A stretch of DNA of 64,000 bases from Pannonibacter carbonis (GTDB lineage: Bacteria > Pseudomonadota > Alphaproteobacteria > Rhizobiales > Stappiaceae): positions 186,001-250,000 of the forward strand of contig NZ_PUDR01000003.1 in assembly GCF_003012935.1 (NCBI RefSeq), in the 5' to 3' direction. The translations under genes and the position numbers were made by a program. Positions 10,031 through 19,900 of this stretch are shown here, piece by piece. Under the pieces are notes generated by a model, which was not told the DNA's origin, made no database searches, and saw only the letters and a program-made list of their open reading frames with translations. Numbering within the stretch: the stretch's first letter is position 1; each line of letters opens with the position of its first letter.

Positions 10031-10420
10031 CAGCAGCGCGCCGTCCGGCGCCAGGCGTCTCGAGCAACGCCGGCAACGTGAGCGCTGATCTCGCGCCCCT
10101 GGTTGCGCAAGACGCGACGGGTCTGGTCACGCCGGGCGACTTGGTCCGCGCTGACCGCGCTTCTTCGCTCCCCGCCGCCTTTCAAACGCTGCAGCGAGTG
10201 ATGCCTGAATCGACCTCGGATCCGGGACCGGAACCTCCCGTATCCGCCGGAGGCAGGACGGGGAAAGCTGTTTTCCCATCAGCGGCGGTGCGGGTGCATC
10301 AGGATCATCAACGGCATTCATAGGTACTTGTATTGAGCCTGATAGGAGGGGATTGCATGACGGTTTGGCGACGGACCGCGTCAAGTCCCCCTGTGACTGC
10401 TCATGTTTTTCCTGTCGCGG
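10031..10420. other. Intergenic stretch without a supportable gene
   Basis: Between the formamidase-like gene and the Pho boxes there are only short open frames on both strands without a ribosome site or recognisable motif. No clear T-tailed terminator was seen for the upstream operon. Composition stays GC-rich until about 10330, after which it becomes AT-richer toward the phosphate-regulated promoter. Confidence 0.4.
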
Positions 10421-10438
10421 CTGTCATGAAATTGTATT
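10421..10438 (+). promoter_or_regulatory. Pho box 1 (PhoB operator candidate)
   Basis: CTGTCATGAAATTGTATT contains two heptamers with 11-bp periodicity, CTGTCAT at 10421 and the weaker TTGTATT at 10432, matching the PhoB consensus of CTGTCAT repeats spaced by four bases. It lies 157 bp upstream of the phnC start, in an AT-rich promoter region. Confidence 0.65.
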
Positions 10439-10482
10439 GAAGTTACAATCTGGTCTTGGTGCAGATGAATGCACCGCCCGAA

Positions 10483-10500
10483 CTGTCATTAAAACTTCAT
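10483..10500 (+). promoter_or_regulatory. Pho box 2 (PhoB operator candidate)
   Basis: CTGTCATTAAAACTTCAT has one perfect CTGTCAT half-site at 10483 and a weaker second repeat (ACTTCAT) at 10494 with the correct 11-bp period. The site ends 94 bp before the phnC GTG. Two tandem Pho boxes would explain phosphate-starvation induction of the transporter. Confidence 0.65.
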
Positions 10501-10594
10501 TTTCAATTTAGGTTCCGCAAAGGATTTGTCATCGAGCTGTAACAAACCCGTGGCTCTTGTCGCCTCAAGATGAGAACAAACAACGGGGCGTCCG

Positions 10595-11437
10595 GTGATC
10601 ACCTTTGAAGGCGTAACCAAGCAGTTCGGCTCGCGCACAGCCGTCAACAACGTCACCTTTACGATCGACAAGCCGCAGATGGTCGGGATTATCGGTCGGT
10701 CCGGTGCGGGCAAGTCGACGCTCCTGCGCATGATCAATCGACTGACGCCAGCAACATCCGGCCGGATCATGTTCGATGGCCGTGACGTGCTGAGCCTCGG
10801 CGGGGCTGAAAAGCGCCGCTGGCAGCGCGATTGCGCCATGGTGTTCCAGCAGTTCAACCTTGTGCCGCGTCTTGACGTGGTCACAAACGTGATGCTCGGC
10901 CGTCTCAATGGCCACTCCACCCTGAAAAGCCTGTTCAACGTCTTCAGCAAGGAAGACATCGAACGTGCCCTGATGGCGCTGGATCGCCTGGGCATTGCGC
11001 AGGAAGCCATCAAGCGCGCCGAGGAACTCTCAGGTGGTCAGCAGCAGCGCGTCGCCATCGCCCGCGCCCTGGTCCAGGAGCCGCAGCTCGTTCTTGCAGA
11101 CGAGCCGATTGCCTCGCTTGATCCGATGAATGCCCAGATCGTCATGGACGCCCTGCGCGAGATCCATGACCGCGACAACAAGATCGTGATCTGCAATCTC
11201 CACACCCTCGATACCGCCCGCCGCTATTGCGAGCGCGTAATCGGCATGCGGGACGGGGACATCGTTTTCGACGGCGCTCCGGAAGCGCTGACCACGGATG
11301 TTGCCCGTGAAATCTACGGTGCGGATGACAGCTTCAACGAGGCTGCAACTTCCACCGCCCTGGAGGCGCCCGCAGCGCATCCGCACCTTTCTTCAGTTTC
11401 CGCCGGGCAGATGACCCCTGCGGCAGCGGCGGTCTGA
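10595..11437 (+). CDS. phnC: Phosphonate/phosphate ABC transporter ATP-binding protein
   Basis: A 280-residue ATPase (PhnC/PhoC type). Walker A is GRSGAGKST, the signature [15 protein letters not shown], Walker [14 protein letters not shown] and the switch His is in [10 protein letters not shown]. Translation starts at GTG 10595 ([12 protein letters not shown]). The last ~35 residues after the ATPase core are a low-complexity Ala/Thr tail. It is first of four genes encoding a complete importer behind two Pho boxes. In Sinorhizobium the equivalent PhoCDET system imports phosphate as well as phosphonates. Confidence 0.93.
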   Translation: MITFEGVTKQFGSRTAVNNVTFTIDKPQMVGIIGRSGAGKSTLLRMINRLTPATSGRIMFDGRDVLSLGGAEKRRWQRDCAMVFQQFNLVPRLDVVTNVMLGRLNGHSTLKSLFNVFSKEDIERALMALDRLGIAQEAIKRAEELSGGQQQRVAIARALVQEPQLVLADEPIASLDPMNAQIVMDALREIHDRDNKIVICNLHTLDTARRYCERVIGMRDGDIVFDGAPEALTTDVAREIYGADDSFNEAATSTALEAPAAHPHLSSVSAGQMTPAAAAV

Positions 11438-11489
11438 ACCGCTGCACCCCTCTCGTCATCACTCGTCTTCATCCTTGGAGTAACCGGAT

Positions 11490-12407
11490 ATGACCCTTTT
11501 CTCGAAGATTGCGTCCGCTGCCGCAGTCAGCATGATCGCCCTGATGGCCACCCCGGCTCTTGCTCAGGAAAAAATCACCGAATTCCGCATCGGTATCCTC
11601 GGTGGTGAGAACTCGTCCGATCGTCTGCGCTCCAACGAGTGCATTCGCGCCAAGACTGAAGAGCTGCTTGGCGTTCCGACCAAGATCTTCGCTCCGGCCG
11701 ACTACAACGGCGTGATCGAAGGCCTGCTCGGCGGCAACCTCGACATGGCCTGGCTGGGCGCTTCGGCCTATGCCAAGGTCTACCTGACCAACCCGGAAGC
11801 CGTTGAGCCGGTCCTCGTCAAGGTCAACGTTGATGGCACCTTCGGTTACCATGCCATCGGCTTTGCCCGCGCTGACAGCGGCATCAAGTCGCTTGACGAC
11901 CTGAAGGGCAAGAAGTTCGCCCTCGGCGACCCGAACTCCACCTCGGGCTTCCTCATCCCGAGCTACGAGCTGAACAAGGCTGGCTATTCCACCAAGAACG
12001 GCGAGTTCTTCTCGGAAGTCGTCAGTTCGGGCGGCCACGAGCAGTCGATCGTTGGCGTGTTCAACGGCGATTACCCGGCCAGCGTCACCTGGGCCGACGG
12101 CCTTGGCGAGTGGGAAGACGGCTACAACTCGGGTGCCCTGCGCAAGGCTGCCGACGCCGGTCTGGTCGACATGACCCAGCTCGTACAGATCTGGAAGTCG
12201 CCGATCATCGTTGAAGGCCCGATCGTCCTGCGCAAGGCCCTGCCGGAACGCGTCAAGGTCGACGTGACCGGCATGCTCGCCTCGCTCGGCTTCATGGACA
12301 AGGAATGCGCCTACAGCTTCATGGCTGGCGAAGTGCTCGGCCTCAAGCCGATCAATCATTCTGCCTATGAGAACATCGTCGAAGTTCGCCGCGCTGCCGG
12401 CAACTGA
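11490..12407 (+). CDS. phnD: Phosphonate/phosphate ABC transporter substrate-binding protein
   Basis: A 305-residue periplasmic binding protein. The signal peptide MTLFSKIASAAAVSMIALMA is cleaved after PALA-QE. The mature part carries the PhnD-type segments FRIGILGGENSSDR, MAWLGASAYAKVYL and ALGDPNSTSGFLIPSYEL, the last binding the phosphoryl group through backbone and Ser/Thr contacts in the family. A GGAGTAA ribosome site precedes the ATG. It is followed by a strong hairpin-T element, which would raise its expression relative to the permeases. Confidence 0.93.
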   Translation: MTLFSKIASAAAVSMIALMATPALAQEKITEFRIGILGGENSSDRLRSNECIRAKTEELLGVPTKIFAPADYNGVIEGLLGGNLDMAWLGASAYAKVYLTNPEAVEPVLVKVNVDGTFGYHAIGFARADSGIKSLDDLKGKKFALGDPNSTSGFLIPSYELNKAGYSTKNGEFFSEVVSSGGHEQSIVGVFNGDYPASVTWADGLGEWEDGYNSGALRKAADAGLVDMTQLVQIWKSPIIVEGPIVLRKALPERVKVDVTGMLASLGFMDKECAYSFMAGEVLGLKPINHSAYENIVEVRRAAGN

Positions 12408-12425
12408 GTTCGTCTGACTGACTAC

Positions 12426-12458
12426 GGCGGCTCCGGGTTCACCCGGGGCCGCCTTTTC
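12426..12458 (+). terminator. Intra-operon terminator/attenuator after phnD
   Basis: GGCGGC and CCGGG on the left arm pair with CCCGG and GCCGCC on the right around a short loop, followed by TTTTCTC. It stands only 17 bases before the first permease start codon, so it is probably a partial terminator that sets a high binding-protein to permease ratio. Confidence 0.75.
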
Positions 12459-12474
12459 TCAACAGGAGTTTGGT

Positions 12475-13323
12475 ATGGCCGTGATCGACCTTGGCACCAG
12501 CGTGCTCGCCATGCGCCGGCAACGGCAGTTGTATTCGTTTGGGGCGGTTCTCCTTGTTGTCGCTATGATGGCCTGGGGCTACAGCGAAGCAAATGAACTC
12601 AACTCCGGAAGTTTCCTGACCGGTCTCACCAAGTTCTTCGACTATCCTTCCGAGATCGTGATCGAAGCATGGGATCTTGGGCTCTTCGGACTGCTTGGTC
12701 TGATGTGGCATTTTTTCCCTGCCCTGATCGAGACCCTCAACATCGCGTTTGTCGCGACGATCATTGGCGGCTTCCTTGCAATGGGCCTGTCCTTTGCGAG
12801 CACGCGCAACCTGGATGTCTGGCCTCCGTTGATCCCGGTGACGCGGCGTGTGATGGACGTCATGCGTGCGTTTCCCGAGTTGGTCATCGCGCTTTTTCTG
12901 ATCTTCCTGCTTGGCTCGAGCCCGATCCCGGCCATGATCGCGGTGGCCTTCCACACGGCGGGTGCGCTCGGCAAATTGTTCTCCGAAGTCAACGAGAACA
13001 TCGACCGCAAGCCGATTGAAGGCTTGAAGGCAGTCGGCGGCAACTGGATCCAGCGCATCCGCTTTGCCGTGATGCCGCAAGTCGCACCGAATTATCTCAG
13101 CTACTTTCTGCTCCGCCTCGAGATCAACGTACGTGCGTCGGCGATCCTTGGCTTCGTTGGTGCCGGCGGCATCGGCTCGGAGCTGCGCCGGTCGATCGGC
13201 TGGGGGCAGGGGGCCGGCGACGATACGGCGGCCCTGTTCCTGCTGCTGTTCCTGGCCATCATCATCATCGACCAGACGTCCTCATACCTGCGTGCCCGGT
13301 TGACCGGCGCAGCGCGTCACTGA
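12475..13323 (+). CDS. phnE: Phosphonate/phosphate ABC transporter permease 1
   Basis: A 282-residue inner-membrane permease (PhnE/PhoE type, binding-protein-dependent transport domain). Membrane segments are clear near residues 20-40, 80-105, 135-155 and 245-265. The coupling loop reads EVNENIDRKPIEGLKAVGGN and the late family motif is ASAILGFVGAGGIGSELRRS. Its start overlaps the end of the attenuator region by a few bases only; the AACAGGAG ribosome site supports ATG 12475. It pairs with the larger permease that follows 15 bp later. Confidence 0.93.
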   Translation: MAVIDLGTSVLAMRRQRQLYSFGAVLLVVAMMAWGYSEANELNSGSFLTGLTKFFDYPSEIVIEAWDLGLFGLLGLMWHFFPALIETLNIAFVATIIGGFLAMGLSFASTRNLDVWPPLIPVTRRVMDVMRAFPELVIALFLIFLLGSSPIPAMIAVAFHTAGALGKLFSEVNENIDRKPIEGLKAVGGNWIQRIRFAVMPQVAPNYLSYFLLRLEINVRASAILGFVGAGGIGSELRRSIGWGQGAGDDTAALFLLLFLAIIIIDQTSSYLRARLTGAARH

Positions 13324-13338
13324 CGGGAGCACAGGACC

Positions 13339-14673
13339 ATGACCGCCGCTACCCTCCCATCGGAACCGAACCTCGAACTTGCACAACGTGCCATCCGCGG
13401 CCGTATGTTGCGGGCCGTTGGCATTCCCCTGATCGTTCTTGCCTATCTTGCCTATGCCTGGATGGCATTCGATGTCTCAGCCATCCTTGGCAACGCGGAT
13501 CCGCAGCGGGCAGCCCTGCTGGGCGTCGATACGATCTATCACAAGGTCCATGTCGAGCAGAACCTGCGCCGGGGCGACCTGACGATCGCAGTCGAAGGCG
13601 AGCGCACGGCCACCTATGCGAAGGGAACCAGCCCGGAATGGGTTGCCGTTGAGGGCAACCGGACAACCATTGATCTGGGTGATGGATACATTGCTGAAAT
13701 CGATGGCCAGACGCTTCAGTTCAATGTTCCTGACTATGGTCTCATCGTCGCAAAGGTCGTGAACGACAAGGTTGAAGTCACCTTGCCCGGACCGATGCCG
13801 GAATGGGTATCCGGCAACGAGCAGAAGTTCGACGCGCGCCCGACATTTGACCGCCGTGTCCAGGTCTCCAGGTCGAAGATCGAGGTGCATCGTTACTTCT
13901 TTGGTTGGGAGAATTTCTGGTTCCCGTTCAATTCACCCCTGAATGGCATGAGTGCCGGGGCGGTGGTGTCGCTCATGCTCTCGGCGGACCGCCTCGATCC
14001 CGCGCAGTCGAATGCAAGCCTTGTCTGGAACACATTCTGGGGCAATCAGGACTGGCAGCACGGCGTTATTGCTGTCGCCCTGTTCGAAACGCTATTGATG
14101 GCCGTTCTGGGGACCTTGACCGCCTTCATTCTGGCGCTTCCGCTGGCGTTTCTCGCTGCACGAAACTTTACGCCCTCCATGGCGGTCCGGTTTGCCGTGC
14201 GGCGATTGTTCGACTTTGTCCGCACAGTGGACTCGCTGATCTGGTCGCTGATCTTCATCCGTGCCTTCGGCCTCGGGCCGCTCACCGGTTCATTGGCAAT
14301 TGCCATCACCGATATGGGGACGCTTGGTAAGATGTTCTCCGAAGCACTTGAGAACATTGACGGAAAGCAGCTTGAAGGTGTCAACTCGACCGGCGCGAAC
14401 CAGTTGCAGGCCTATCGCTTCGGCGTTATTCCGCAGATCCTGCCCGTGCTCCTGTCCCAAGGCCTTTACTATCTGGAATCCAACACCCGCTCGGCAACTG
14501 TGATCGGGGCGCTGGGGGCTGGTGGTATCGGTCTCGTCCTGGTCGAGACGATGAAGACCTCCCGGGATTGGGAAAACGTCGCCTATATCATTGTCCTGAC
14601 CCTCATCCTTGTCAGTGCCATGGACAGCCTGTCGAGCTGGCTGCGTCGCAAGCTGATCGAGGGCAGCAACTGA
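13339..14673 (+). CDS. phnE: Phosphonate/phosphate ABC transporter permease 2 with large periplasmic insertion
   Basis: A 444-residue permease, about 160 residues longer than its partner. The first membrane helix (about residues 27-48) is followed by a hydrophilic domain of roughly 150 residues (about 52-205) rich in beta-type alternation, then the usual permease core with LEGVNSTGANQLQAYRFGVI and SATVIGALGAGGIGLVLVET. This is the PhoT-like architecture of rhizobial PhoCDET systems. The inserted part presumably faces the periplasm. Start ATG 13339 has GGAG upstream. A T-tailed terminator follows at 14693. Confidence 0.9.
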   Translation: MTAATLPSEPNLELAQRAIRGRMLRAVGIPLIVLAYLAYAWMAFDVSAILGNADPQRAALLGVDTIYHKVHVEQNLRRGDLTIAVEGERTATYAKGTSPEWVAVEGNRTTIDLGDGYIAEIDGQTLQFNVPDYGLIVAKVVNDKVEVTLPGPMPEWVSGNEQKFDARPTFDRRVQVSRSKIEVHRYFFGWENFWFPFNSPLNGMSAGAVVSLMLSADRLDPAQSNASLVWNTFWGNQDWQHGVIAVALFETLLMAVLGTLTAFILALPLAFLAARNFTPSMAVRFAVRRLFDFVRTVDSLIWSLIFIRAFGLGPLTGSLAIAITDMGTLGKMFSEALENIDGKQLEGVNSTGANQLQAYRFGVIPQILPVLLSQGLYYLESNTRSATVIGALGAGGIGLVLVETMKTSRDWENVAYIIVLTLILVSAMDSLSSWLRRKLIEGSN

Positions 14674-14692
14674 TACCCAGTGTTGGGTGATC

Positions 14693-14728
14693 AAAAAGGG
14701 CGCAGCCGGAAACGGCAGCGCCCTTTTT
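14693..14728 (+). terminator. Rho-independent terminator of the phn/pho operon
   Basis: AAAAAGGGCGC pairs with GCGCCCTTTTT, enclosing an inner GCCG-GAAA-CGGC stem-loop. It lies 20 bases after the second permease stop codon and is bidirectional in form (A-tract left, T-tract right). Confidence 0.92.
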
Positions 14729-14825
14729 CAATTGCATTGACCGTTGTCGGCAATTGCACGTCTGCCCGTTCCCCTCCGTTGGCCTTCAGCTGCCGCTCCG
14801 GCATAGTGGGACCAACAGCGGAGAC

Positions 14826-16040
14826 ATGGCGATGGCGATTCGAGTATGGGCACAGGCACGGCAGGCGGGCGCAGGACTTTTTATGGCTGCGGTCGTCGTG
14901 TTGACGAATGCCGGACCGGCACAGGCCATCGACGCCTGTGTGGCACGCCTGTCCCGTGAAGCCGAGGCGCAGGGCATCCGCCCCGATATCATCGCCCGCA
15001 TGCTGGCAACAGCCAAGGCAGATGAACGGGTTATCCGCTTCTCCTCAAGCCAGCCAGAATACGAGACGCCCATCTGGGACTACATGGCCTTTCTGGTCGA
15101 CGAACAGCGGATCAAGGATGGCGAAGCTCTGCTGAAGCAGCACGCCAGAACGCTGGCTGCGGTCGAGAAGGCCTTTGGCGTCGAGCGGCATGTGGTCGTC
15201 GCGGTCTGGGGCATCGAAAGTGACTATGGCAAGGCCAAGGGAGATTTCTACACCCCGCATGCCCTCGCCAACCTGGCCTGCGCCGGCGGCCGGCGCGCCA
15301 GTTATTTTCGCGACGAACTGATGAAGACGTTGCTCATCGCCAATCGCGGCGATGTTCCTGTCGACAAGTTCCAGGGCTCCTGGGCCGGTGCCTTCGGGCA
15401 GACCCAGTTCATGCCGACCACCTATCTGCGTCTCGCCGTCGATTTCGACCGTGACGGGCGCAAGGACCTTGTTGATACCACGGCGGATGCCCTGGCCTCG
15501 ACCGCCAATTTCCTGAAGGACGCGGGCTGGGAGAAGGGGCGGGCCTGGGGCTATGAGGTCAAGCTGCCCGCAGGCTACAAGGGCCCCGTTGGGCGCCGGG
15601 AGCGGGCGACACTTGCGACCTGGGCCAAGCGCGGTCTTGTCCGTCTGGATGGCAAGGCACTATCGGGCGGCCTGGAGGCAGGCCTGATCCTGCCGGCTGG
15701 AAACTCGGGTCCCGCTTTTCTGGTCACGCGCAATTTCGACGCCCTGTTTTCCTACAACGCTTCCCAGTCCTATGGTCTGGCGATCGCGCTGCTGTCACAA
15801 CTGATTTCAGGCGGTGAACCGTTCAAGGCGGCCTGGCCGACGGAGGATCCGGGCCTGTCGCGGGCACAGCGGCTCAACCTGCAGAAACGGCTTGCGGAAA
15901 AAGGCTTCTACAACGACGAGATCGACGGACGCGTCGGTCCGGCGACACGCGAAGCAATCAAGCGGGCCGAGGCAAACTATGGCTTGCAGCCGACCGGCCG
16001 TCCGGGCTACCGCATCTATCAGGCGCTGGGGGGCGACTGA
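14826..16040 (+). CDS. Lytic murein transglycosylase (MltB type) with C-terminal peptidoglycan-binding domain
   Basis: A 404-residue periplasmic enzyme cleaving the glycan strand between MurNAc and GlcNAc with 1,6-anhydro formation. ATG 14826 gives a signal peptide ending near AQA-IDACV. The SLT_2 domain holds the catalytic Glu131 in WGIESDYGKAKG, then GSWAGAFGQTQFMPTTYLR and YNASQSYGLAIALLSQ. The last ~60 residues form a PG_binding_1 repeat (LNLQKRLAEKGFYNDEIDG, VGPATREAIKRAE). There is no lipobox, so it is probably soluble. It lies between the phosphate transporter and an orphan ParA. Confidence 0.93.
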   Translation: MAMAIRVWAQARQAGAGLFMAAVVVLTNAGPAQAIDACVARLSREAEAQGIRPDIIARMLATAKADERVIRFSSSQPEYETPIWDYMAFLVDEQRIKDGEALLKQHARTLAAVEKAFGVERHVVVAVWGIESDYGKAKGDFYTPHALANLACAGGRRASYFRDELMKTLLIANRGDVPVDKFQGSWAGAFGQTQFMPTTYLRLAVDFDRDGRKDLVDTTADALASTANFLKDAGWEKGRAWGYEVKLPAGYKGPVGRRERATLATWAKRGLVRLDGKALSGGLEAGLILPAGNSGPAFLVTRNFDALFSYNASQSYGLAIALLSQLISGGEPFKAAWPTEDPGLSRAQRLNLQKRLAEKGFYNDEIDGRVGPATREAIKRAEANYGLQPTGRPGYRIYQALGGD

Positions 16041-16111
16041 TCCCGAAAGGGGAGGGCGTATCAGGTTCACGGGTGTGGCTGGAGGAGAGCCGCGCCGGTC
16101 GGGAGTTGCAG

Positions 16112-16765
16112 ATGACCGGAACGATCCTCACGATTGCCCAACAGAAGGGTGGCTCGGGCAAGACGACAGTCACGACCCATTTGGCGCTCGGTCTGGCCCA
16201 TGCCGACCCGCGCCTGCGCATTGCCATTCTCGACGTTGATCCGCAAGGCTCGCTCGGCACCTGGTATGAGGCGCGCGAGGCGCGGCTTGGCGAGGAGGCG
16301 ACCGGCCTGACCTTGCGCACCGCCAGCGGCTGGGGCGCAAGGCGTGAGGCGCGGGGCCTCGCCCGGGACCATGATTTCGTTCTCATCGACACCCCGCCCA
16401 AGACCGATGTGGATGCCCGTCCCGCAATCGATGCCGCCGATCTGGTGATTGTCCCGGTGCAGCCGACGCTCGTGGACCTGTGGGCCACGGGTCAGACGTT
16501 CGAGATGGCGCGGCGGGAGGACAAGGCGGCCGTACTGGTGCTCAATCGAGTGCCGCCAAGGTCCGCGCTCACCGGTGATGTCGCTGCGGCCATCACGGCG
16601 TCTGGATTCTCCCGACTGGATCCGGTGCTGGGCAATCGCACGGCCTTTGCCGCCTCGATGGGGCAGGGGCTGACGGCACTGGAAACCGACCCGCGCGGCA
16701 AGGCGGCAGCGGAAGTGCTGGCGCTCGTTGCAGCCCTGCGCCAGCGCCTGAACCCGGCAGGGTGA
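16112..16765 (+). CDS. Orphan ParA/MinD-type ATPase
   Basis: A 217-residue deviant-Walker ATPase. The P-loop QQKGGSGKTT gives signature Lys12 and P-loop Lys17; Walker A' is ILDVDPQGSLGTW and switch II is FVLIDTPPKTDVDARPAI. It is short for a chromosomal ParA and no parB, parS or min partner is adjacent, so it probably positions another cargo (this type occurs with cell-envelope or plasmid-like modules). ATG 16112 is chosen because the frame upstream begins with a GTG and has no family sequence. A possible link to the neighbouring cell-wall genes is conjecture. Confidence 0.85.
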   Translation: MTGTILTIAQQKGGSGKTTVTTHLALGLAHADPRLRIAILDVDPQGSLGTWYEAREARLGEEATGLTLRTASGWGARREARGLARDHDFVLIDTPPKTDVDARPAIDAADLVIVPVQPTLVDLWATGQTFEMARREDKAAVLVLNRVPPRSALTGDVAAAITASGFSRLDPVLGNRTAFAASMGQGLTALETDPRGKAAAEVLALVAALRQRLNPAG

Positions 16766-16939
16766 CCTTTCGCCTGGTCCAGCCGCCGCTATCGCGCTTG
16801 ACGGATGCCCCGCCGCCCGCGATGCTCCCATCGTATTGTCATGAGCATTTGCCACAGTTCCTGGTGGCACCGATTGCGTTTCGGATTTTTGCCTGAACAA
16901 CAGGCGGCTCGCCCAGAATAGCCGCCCCGGAGGTCGATC

Positions 16940-19900
16940 ATGCTGTGGAGTTTCGCTCGCGCTGCCCGCGCGCCCCTTGCCATGGCTTTTCTCTCGCTGG
17001 CACTGGCTGGCTCGCTCGCGGCGGCCGACCGCAAGATCGTCACGATCCCGGATGCCGACTATTTCGGCGGTGACTACAAGACCGTGAAGGATGTCGATCT
17101 TCCGGCCTGTGAGGCGGCCTGTATCGAGGACGCCCAGTGCCAAGCCTTCACCTATAACACCTCGGCCCGCTGGTGTTTCCTGAAGAGCACTCAAGGCGAA
17201 GTCCAGAGTTTCCGCGGCGCCATTGCCGGGCGGATTGTCGCCAGCCAGCCCCGACAGGCGAATGTGACGACGACGCGCAAGGCCGACCTTGCCTTCGTGC
17301 CGAAATACACGCTCGATGAAGCGCAGCGCTATGCCCTGTCGCTGCCGCGCCTGACCGGCACCCCGTCCGAAAGCGGCAGCGTGCTGCGCAAGCGCGCGGG
17401 CGACGCCCTGTCCGCCGGTCGCTTCGAAGAGGCCGAGACCGACTTCGCTGGCCTTGTCACTCTGGATCCGGCCGATTCTGCGGCCTGGGCCGGACTTGCC
17501 AGCGCCCAACTCGGCCAGAACCCGGACGACTGGAACCGCCGCTCGGAACTGCGCCAGAATAGCACGTCCTCGGCCATCAACGCCTACCTGACCTCGCAGA
17601 GCGAAGGCGGGCGGCTAAAGGCGCTTGAACTCATTGCAAGCGCATTCTCAGCCAATGAAAACTGGAAACCGGTCATCAAGGCCCTGCGCCTCGCCCTGAC
17701 CCTGAACAACAGCCCGGCGCTGCGCGAGCGCTATGACCAGGTGATCGCAGAGCACGGCTTCCGGGTGGTCAACCACCAGGTTGATGCCGATTCCGCCGAG
17801 CCGCGCATCTGCGTTGTCTTCTCAGAAGAACTGCCACGCGGCGAGGACCTGTCGCCCTTTGTCCGGGTGACCGGTGAGCCGGGCACGGCCGTTGCCACCG
17901 ATGGCTCACAGCTCTGCGTCACCGGCGTGCGTCATGGGGCCCGTTACGGCGTGACCGTGCGTTCGGGCGTGCCCTCCGCTGACGGTGAGAAGCTTGAAAA
18001 GTCTGCCGAACTGACGCTCTATGTCCGCGATCGCTCCCCCTCGGTGAACTTCCTTGGCCGGGCCTATGTCTTGCCGAAGGGCAAGGACGCGACCATTCCG
18101 ATCGTTTCGGTCAACACTACGGAAGTATCTGCCGAGATATTCCGTGTTGGCGACCGTGGCCTTGTCGATGTCATCCGCGACGAGCGCTTCCTGCGCCAGC
18201 TCGCCCCCTATCAGGGCGATCAACTTGCCGATGAGCTGGGCGAGAAGCTTTGGTCGGGCGTTGTAACCACCGCGAGCCCGCTCAACACGGATGTGACCAC
18301 TGCGATCCCGCTGGAAGACATTGGTCTCGACCTGAAGCCGGGCGTCTATGCCATGACGGCGCGTTCCAAGCTCGACACCCAGAATGAGTGGGGCGCCCGC
18401 GCAACCCAGTGGTTCATCGTCTCTGACATTGGCCTTGCTGCCTATTCCGGCCCGGACGGTGTGGTTGCATCGCTGCGCTCGCTGTCGACCGCCAAGGCTC
18501 TGGATGGCGTTCCGGTGAAGCTCGTTGCCGTCAATAACGAGATTCTGGGCGAGGGGGTCTCCGATGCCAAGGGTCTTGCCACCTTCGCGCCGGGGCTCAC
18601 CCGTGGTCGCGGCGGACGGGCTCCGGCTCTTGTGGTCGCCGAGACAAAGGACGGCGATTACTCCTTCCTGGACCTGCGCAAGCCGGCATTCGACCTGTCC
18701 GACCGGGGCGTCGAGGGGCGTGAGGCTCCAGGCCCGCTTGATGTCTTCGCCTGGACGGAAAAGGGCATCTACAAGTCCGGCGAAACGGTCCATGCCCAGG
18801 CACTGTTGCGCAATGCCCGCGCCGACGCCCAGACCGACCTGCCGCTGACGCTTGTCTTTGAACGTCCTGATGGCGTGGAGCATCTGCGGACAACGATCAA
18901 CGATGCCGGTCTTGGCGGCTACGCCTATGATCTGGACCTGGCCCCCGGCATCCAGCAGGGCGTCTGGTCGATGAAAGTCTTCCTTGATCCGAAGGGCGCG
19001 CCTTTGGCACAGAAGACCTTCCTTCTTGAGGACTACCAGCCCGAACGCGTCGACTATCAGCTTGTCACCGATGCCAAGGCATTCGAATTCGGTGTCCCGG
19101 CCCAAGTTTCGCTTGAGGGGCGTTTCCTCTATGGCGCACCGGCTTCCGGTCAGGTTCTCGAAGGCGACATCACCGTCGCCCCGACCCGTGCCATGGCCAT
19201 CTATCCAGGGTACAAGTTCGGCCTTGCCGATGAAGGCCTGTATCCGACGCGCGATTCGCTGGCGGAAGGATTGCGCACGGATGAGGACGGGGCGTTGCGC
19301 TTTGCCGTCAACCTGCCGCAAGTCTCGCCCAGTTCCGGTCTCTATACGGCCTCGCTCATTACCCGCCTTGTCGAAACCGGCGGGCGCTACGTCGAACGGC
19401 GCCTGGAACTGCCGGTCCTGCCCGGTTCTCCGCGCGTTGGCGTCAAGCCGTTGTTCAGCGAAGGCGTCGACGAGGGTGGCCCGGCCGAATTCGAGATCAT
19501 CGTTATCAATGGCCAGGGCGAGCGCCAGGCCGCGACGGGCCTGAACTGGACACTGTCGCGGATCGAGACCCGCTATCAGTGGTATCGCAGCGATGGCAAC
19601 TGGGCATATGAGCCTGTGACGACCTCCGAGCGGGTTGCAACGGGCAAGCTTGACGTTACGGCTGACGCAACTGCAAAGCTCTCTGTCCCGGTCAAATGGG
19701 GGGAGTACCGCCTTGAGGTCGCGCTTGGCGGGGCTGAGCCGGCGGTCACCAGCGAAACCTTCACTGCCGGCTGGTATGTTGCCGATGCGGCATCCGAAAC
19801 GCCGGATGTTCTCGAGGTCGGTCTCGACAAGACAGCCTATCGTCCCGGTGAAACTGCAGTCCTGCGGATGAAGCCGCAGTTCGATGGCATTGCCGTCGTG

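Noticed and set aside
9976-10323. A 115-codon frame between the formamidase-like gene and the Pho boxes
   Set aside because: It begins inside the upstream gene, lacks a ribosome site and shows no motif; treated as non-coding.
10595-14673. Phosphonate degradation locus
   Set aside because: Only the transporter is present; no C-P lyase, phosphonatase or phosphite dehydrogenase gene lies in the window.
16112-16765. Chromosome partition operon parAB
   Set aside because: No parB or parS is adjacent and the protein is shorter than chromosomal ParA.
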